Source: Nocardia vaccinii NBRC 15922 | GTDB lineage: Bacteria > Actinomycetota > Actinomycetes > Mycobacteriales > Mycobacteriaceae | DNA length: 64,000 bases | Direction: 5' to 3' | Assembly: GCF_001613305.1 (NCBI RefSeq) | Contig: NZ_BDCC01000009.1 | Coordinates: forward strand, 62,001-126,000 | In this document: one piece after another, positions 62,682-64,000 of the stretch | How positions within the stretch are numbered: position 1 is the first letter of the stretch | Layout: each line of letters begins with the position of its first letter | Made by a program: the position numbers and the translations under genes | Notes under the pieces: generated by a model | Told to the model about the DNA's origin: nothing | The model's database searches: none | The model's input: the letters and a program-made list of their open reading frames with translations, nothing else

Positions 62682-64000
62682 ATGACTGAATCCCCGATTG
62701 AGGAACACCGCTACGACGTCGTGATCGTCGGCGCCGGCGGCGCCGGCATGCGCGCGGCGATCGAGGCCGGTCCCCGGGTGCGCACCGCGGTCCTGACCAA
62801 GCTCTACCCCACCCGCAGCCACACCGGCGCGGCCCAGGGCGGCATGTGCGCCGCACTGGCGAACGTGGAGGAAGACAACTGGGAATGGCACACCTTCGAC
62901 ACCGTCAAGGGTGGTGACTACCTGGTCGACCAGGACGCCGCGGAGATCATGGCCAAGGAGGCCATCGACGCGGTGCTGGACCTGGAGAAGATGGGCCTGC
63001 CGTTCAACCGGACCCCCGAGGGCCGGATCGACCAGCGCCGCTTCGGCGGGCACACCCGCGACCACGGCAAGGCGCCGGTGCGGCGCGCGTGCTACGCCGC
63101 GGACCGCACCGGTCACATGATCCTGCAGACGCTGTACCAGAACTGCGTCAAGCACGACGTGGAGTTCTACAACGAGTTCTACGTACTGGACCTGCTGCTC
63201 ACCGACACCGACCGCGGCCCGGTCGCGACCGGGGTGGTCGCCTACGAGCTGGCCACCGGCAAACTGCACGTCTTCCACGCCAAGGCGATCATCTTCGCCA
63301 CGGGTGGTTCGGGCCGGATGTACAAGACCACCTCCAACGCGCACACGCTGACCGGCGACGGTATGGCGATCGTGTTCCGCAAGGGACTTCCCTTGGAGGA
63401 CATGGAATTCCACCAGTTTCATCCGACGGGCCTGGCCGGTCTCGGCATCCTCATCTCCGAGGCGGTCCGCGGCGAGGGCGGCATCCTGCGCAACGCCTCG
63501 GGCGAGCGGTTCATGGAGCGCTACGCGCCGACCATCAAGGACCTCGCCCCCCGCGACATCGTCGCCCGGTCGATGGTCCTGGAGGTGGCCGAGGGCCGCG
63601 GCGGCGGGCCGAACAAGGATTACGTCTTCATCGACGTGACCCACCTCGGTGAGGACGTGCTCGAGGAGAAGCTGCCCGACATCACCGAGTTCTCCCGCAC
63701 CTACCTGGGTGTGGACCCGGTCAAGGAGCCGGTGCCGGTCATGCCGACCTGCCACTACGTGATGGGTGGCATCCCCACCCGGATCCGCGGCGAGGTGCTG
63801 CGCAACAACACCGACGTGGTGCCGGGCCTGTACGCCGCCGGTGAGTGCGCCTGCGTCTCCGTGCACGGCTCGAACCGCCTGGGCACCAACTCGCTGCTGG
63901 ACATCAACGTGTTCGGCCGCCGTGCGGGCATCGCCGCCGCGGAGTACGCCCAGCGCCACGACTTCGTGGAGCTGCCGTCCGAACCCGCGACGATGGTGCA
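62682..64000 (+). CDS. sdhA: Succinate dehydrogenase flavoprotein SdhA (5' part)
   Basis: 439 residues visible; the gene runs off the window (full length is usually about 585-600). FAD site YDVVIVGAGGAGMRAAIEAG, covalent-FAD His in TRSHTGAAQGGM, ATGGSGRMYKTTSNAHTLTGDG, substrate site EFHQFHPTGL, HYVMGGIPTRI and the second FAD motif GLYAAGECACVSVHGSNRLG. It oxidises succinate to fumarate, and sdhB is expected just downstream. Confidence 0.97.
   Translation, partial: MTESPIEEHRYDVVIVGAGGAGMRAAIEAGPRVRTAVLTKLYPTRSHTGAAQGGMCAALANVEEDNWEWHTFDTVKGGDYLVDQDAAEIMAKEAIDAVLDLEKMGLPFNRTPEGRIDQRRFGGHTRDHGKAPVRRACYAADRTGHMILQTLYQNCVKHDVEFYNEFYVLDLLLTDTDRGPVATGVVAYELATGKLHVFHAKAIIFATGGSGRMYKTTSNAHTLTGDGMAIVFRKGLPLEDMEFHQFHPTGLAGLGILISEAVRGEGGILRNASGERFMERYAPTIKDLAPRDIVARSMVLEVAEGRGGGPNKDYVFIDVTHLGEDVLEEKLPDITEFSRTYLGVDPVKEPVPVMPTCHYVMGGIPTRIRGEVLRNNTDVVPGLYAAGECACVSVHGSNRLGTNSLLDINVFGRRAGIAAAEYAQRHDFVELPSEPATMV

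Noticed and set aside
62658..63959. Minus-strand frame antisense to sdhA
   Set aside because: sdhA motifs are continuous on the plus strand to the window end.
1..64000. CRISPR arrays, rRNA, tRNA, insertion sequences, prophage and riboswitches
   Set aside because: I saw no regularly spaced direct repeats, no transposase or integrase, and no convincing cloverleaf in the gaps. A tRNAscan/Rfam run would be decisive.

Overview
The window is a high-GC actinobacterial chromosome segment, most probably from Nocardia or a close relative in the mycolate-containing Corynebacteriales. The evidence is gene content: a complete AccA3/AccE5/AccD5 acyl-CoA carboxylase set beside birA, an EspC-like/NlpC-P60/YbaB-like cassette of the type VII secretion kind, a lat-lrp-pcd lysine degradation locus, lhr, lpdA, amiA1/amiB1, and an add-deoA-cdd-sdhCDA run. 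From memory, much of 9.3-64 kb follows the order of the Mycobacterium tuberculosis Rv3275c-Rv3318 region, with insertions, losses and one inverted block. The genus assignment is inference.

Layout. 0.2-9.3 kb is accessory: a TetR/MFS efflux pair with two visible operators, a GroES-like protein, an FAD-linked oxidase, a GNAT protein, an acyl-CoA dehydrogenase with its own TetR and two palindromes, and a secreted alpha/beta hydrolase. 9.3-15.2 kb holds purE-purK, gtrA, a two-component system, a PH-domain membrane protein and birA. 15.2-18.8 kb is an accessory patch with small proteins and a Ser/Thr kinase followed by a duplicated fragment of itself. 18.8-25.4 kb is the acyl-CoA carboxylase block (accA3, sseA, SufR-like regulator, maf, accE5, accD5), which runs opposite to the order I recall for M. 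tuberculosis. 25.6-35.4 kb contains lat, lrp, pcd, a short-chain dehydrogenase relic, the helicase lhr, a nei glycosylase and a 41-residue membrane peptide. 35.6-43.5 kb has glpD, three secreted or anchored Pro-rich proteins, an aminotransferase and lpdA. 43.8-51.8 kb is salvage and hydrolysis: GGCT-like, amiA1, amiB1, an enoyl-CoA hydratase, RNase Z, deoD, a broken pmmB and upp. 51.9-55.3 kb is the four-gene secretion-associated cassette plus an acidic protein. 55.5-64 kb is an arylsulfatase, add, deoA, cdd, and sdhC-sdhD-sdhA, the last cut by the window edge.

How the genes work together. AccA3, AccE5, AccD5 and BirA form a carboxylase and its biotinylating enzyme, which supply malonyl- or methylmalonyl-CoA for lipid synthesis. 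Lat and Pcd, probably under Lrp control, convert lysine to alpha-aminoadipate. deoD, upp, add, deoA, cdd and the former pmmB form a nucleoside and sugar-phosphate salvage group.

The most unusual signals are these: (i) a three-copy dispersed repeat of about 135 bp lying directly upstream of, and in two cases supplying the N-terminus of, unrelated genes; (ii) pmmB destroyed by an internal deletion; (iii) a frameshifted sseA tail; (iv) relics of a kinase gene and of a short-chain dehydrogenase; (v) the compact secretion-associated peptidase cassette; (vi) a strong iron-box match between cdd and sdhC.
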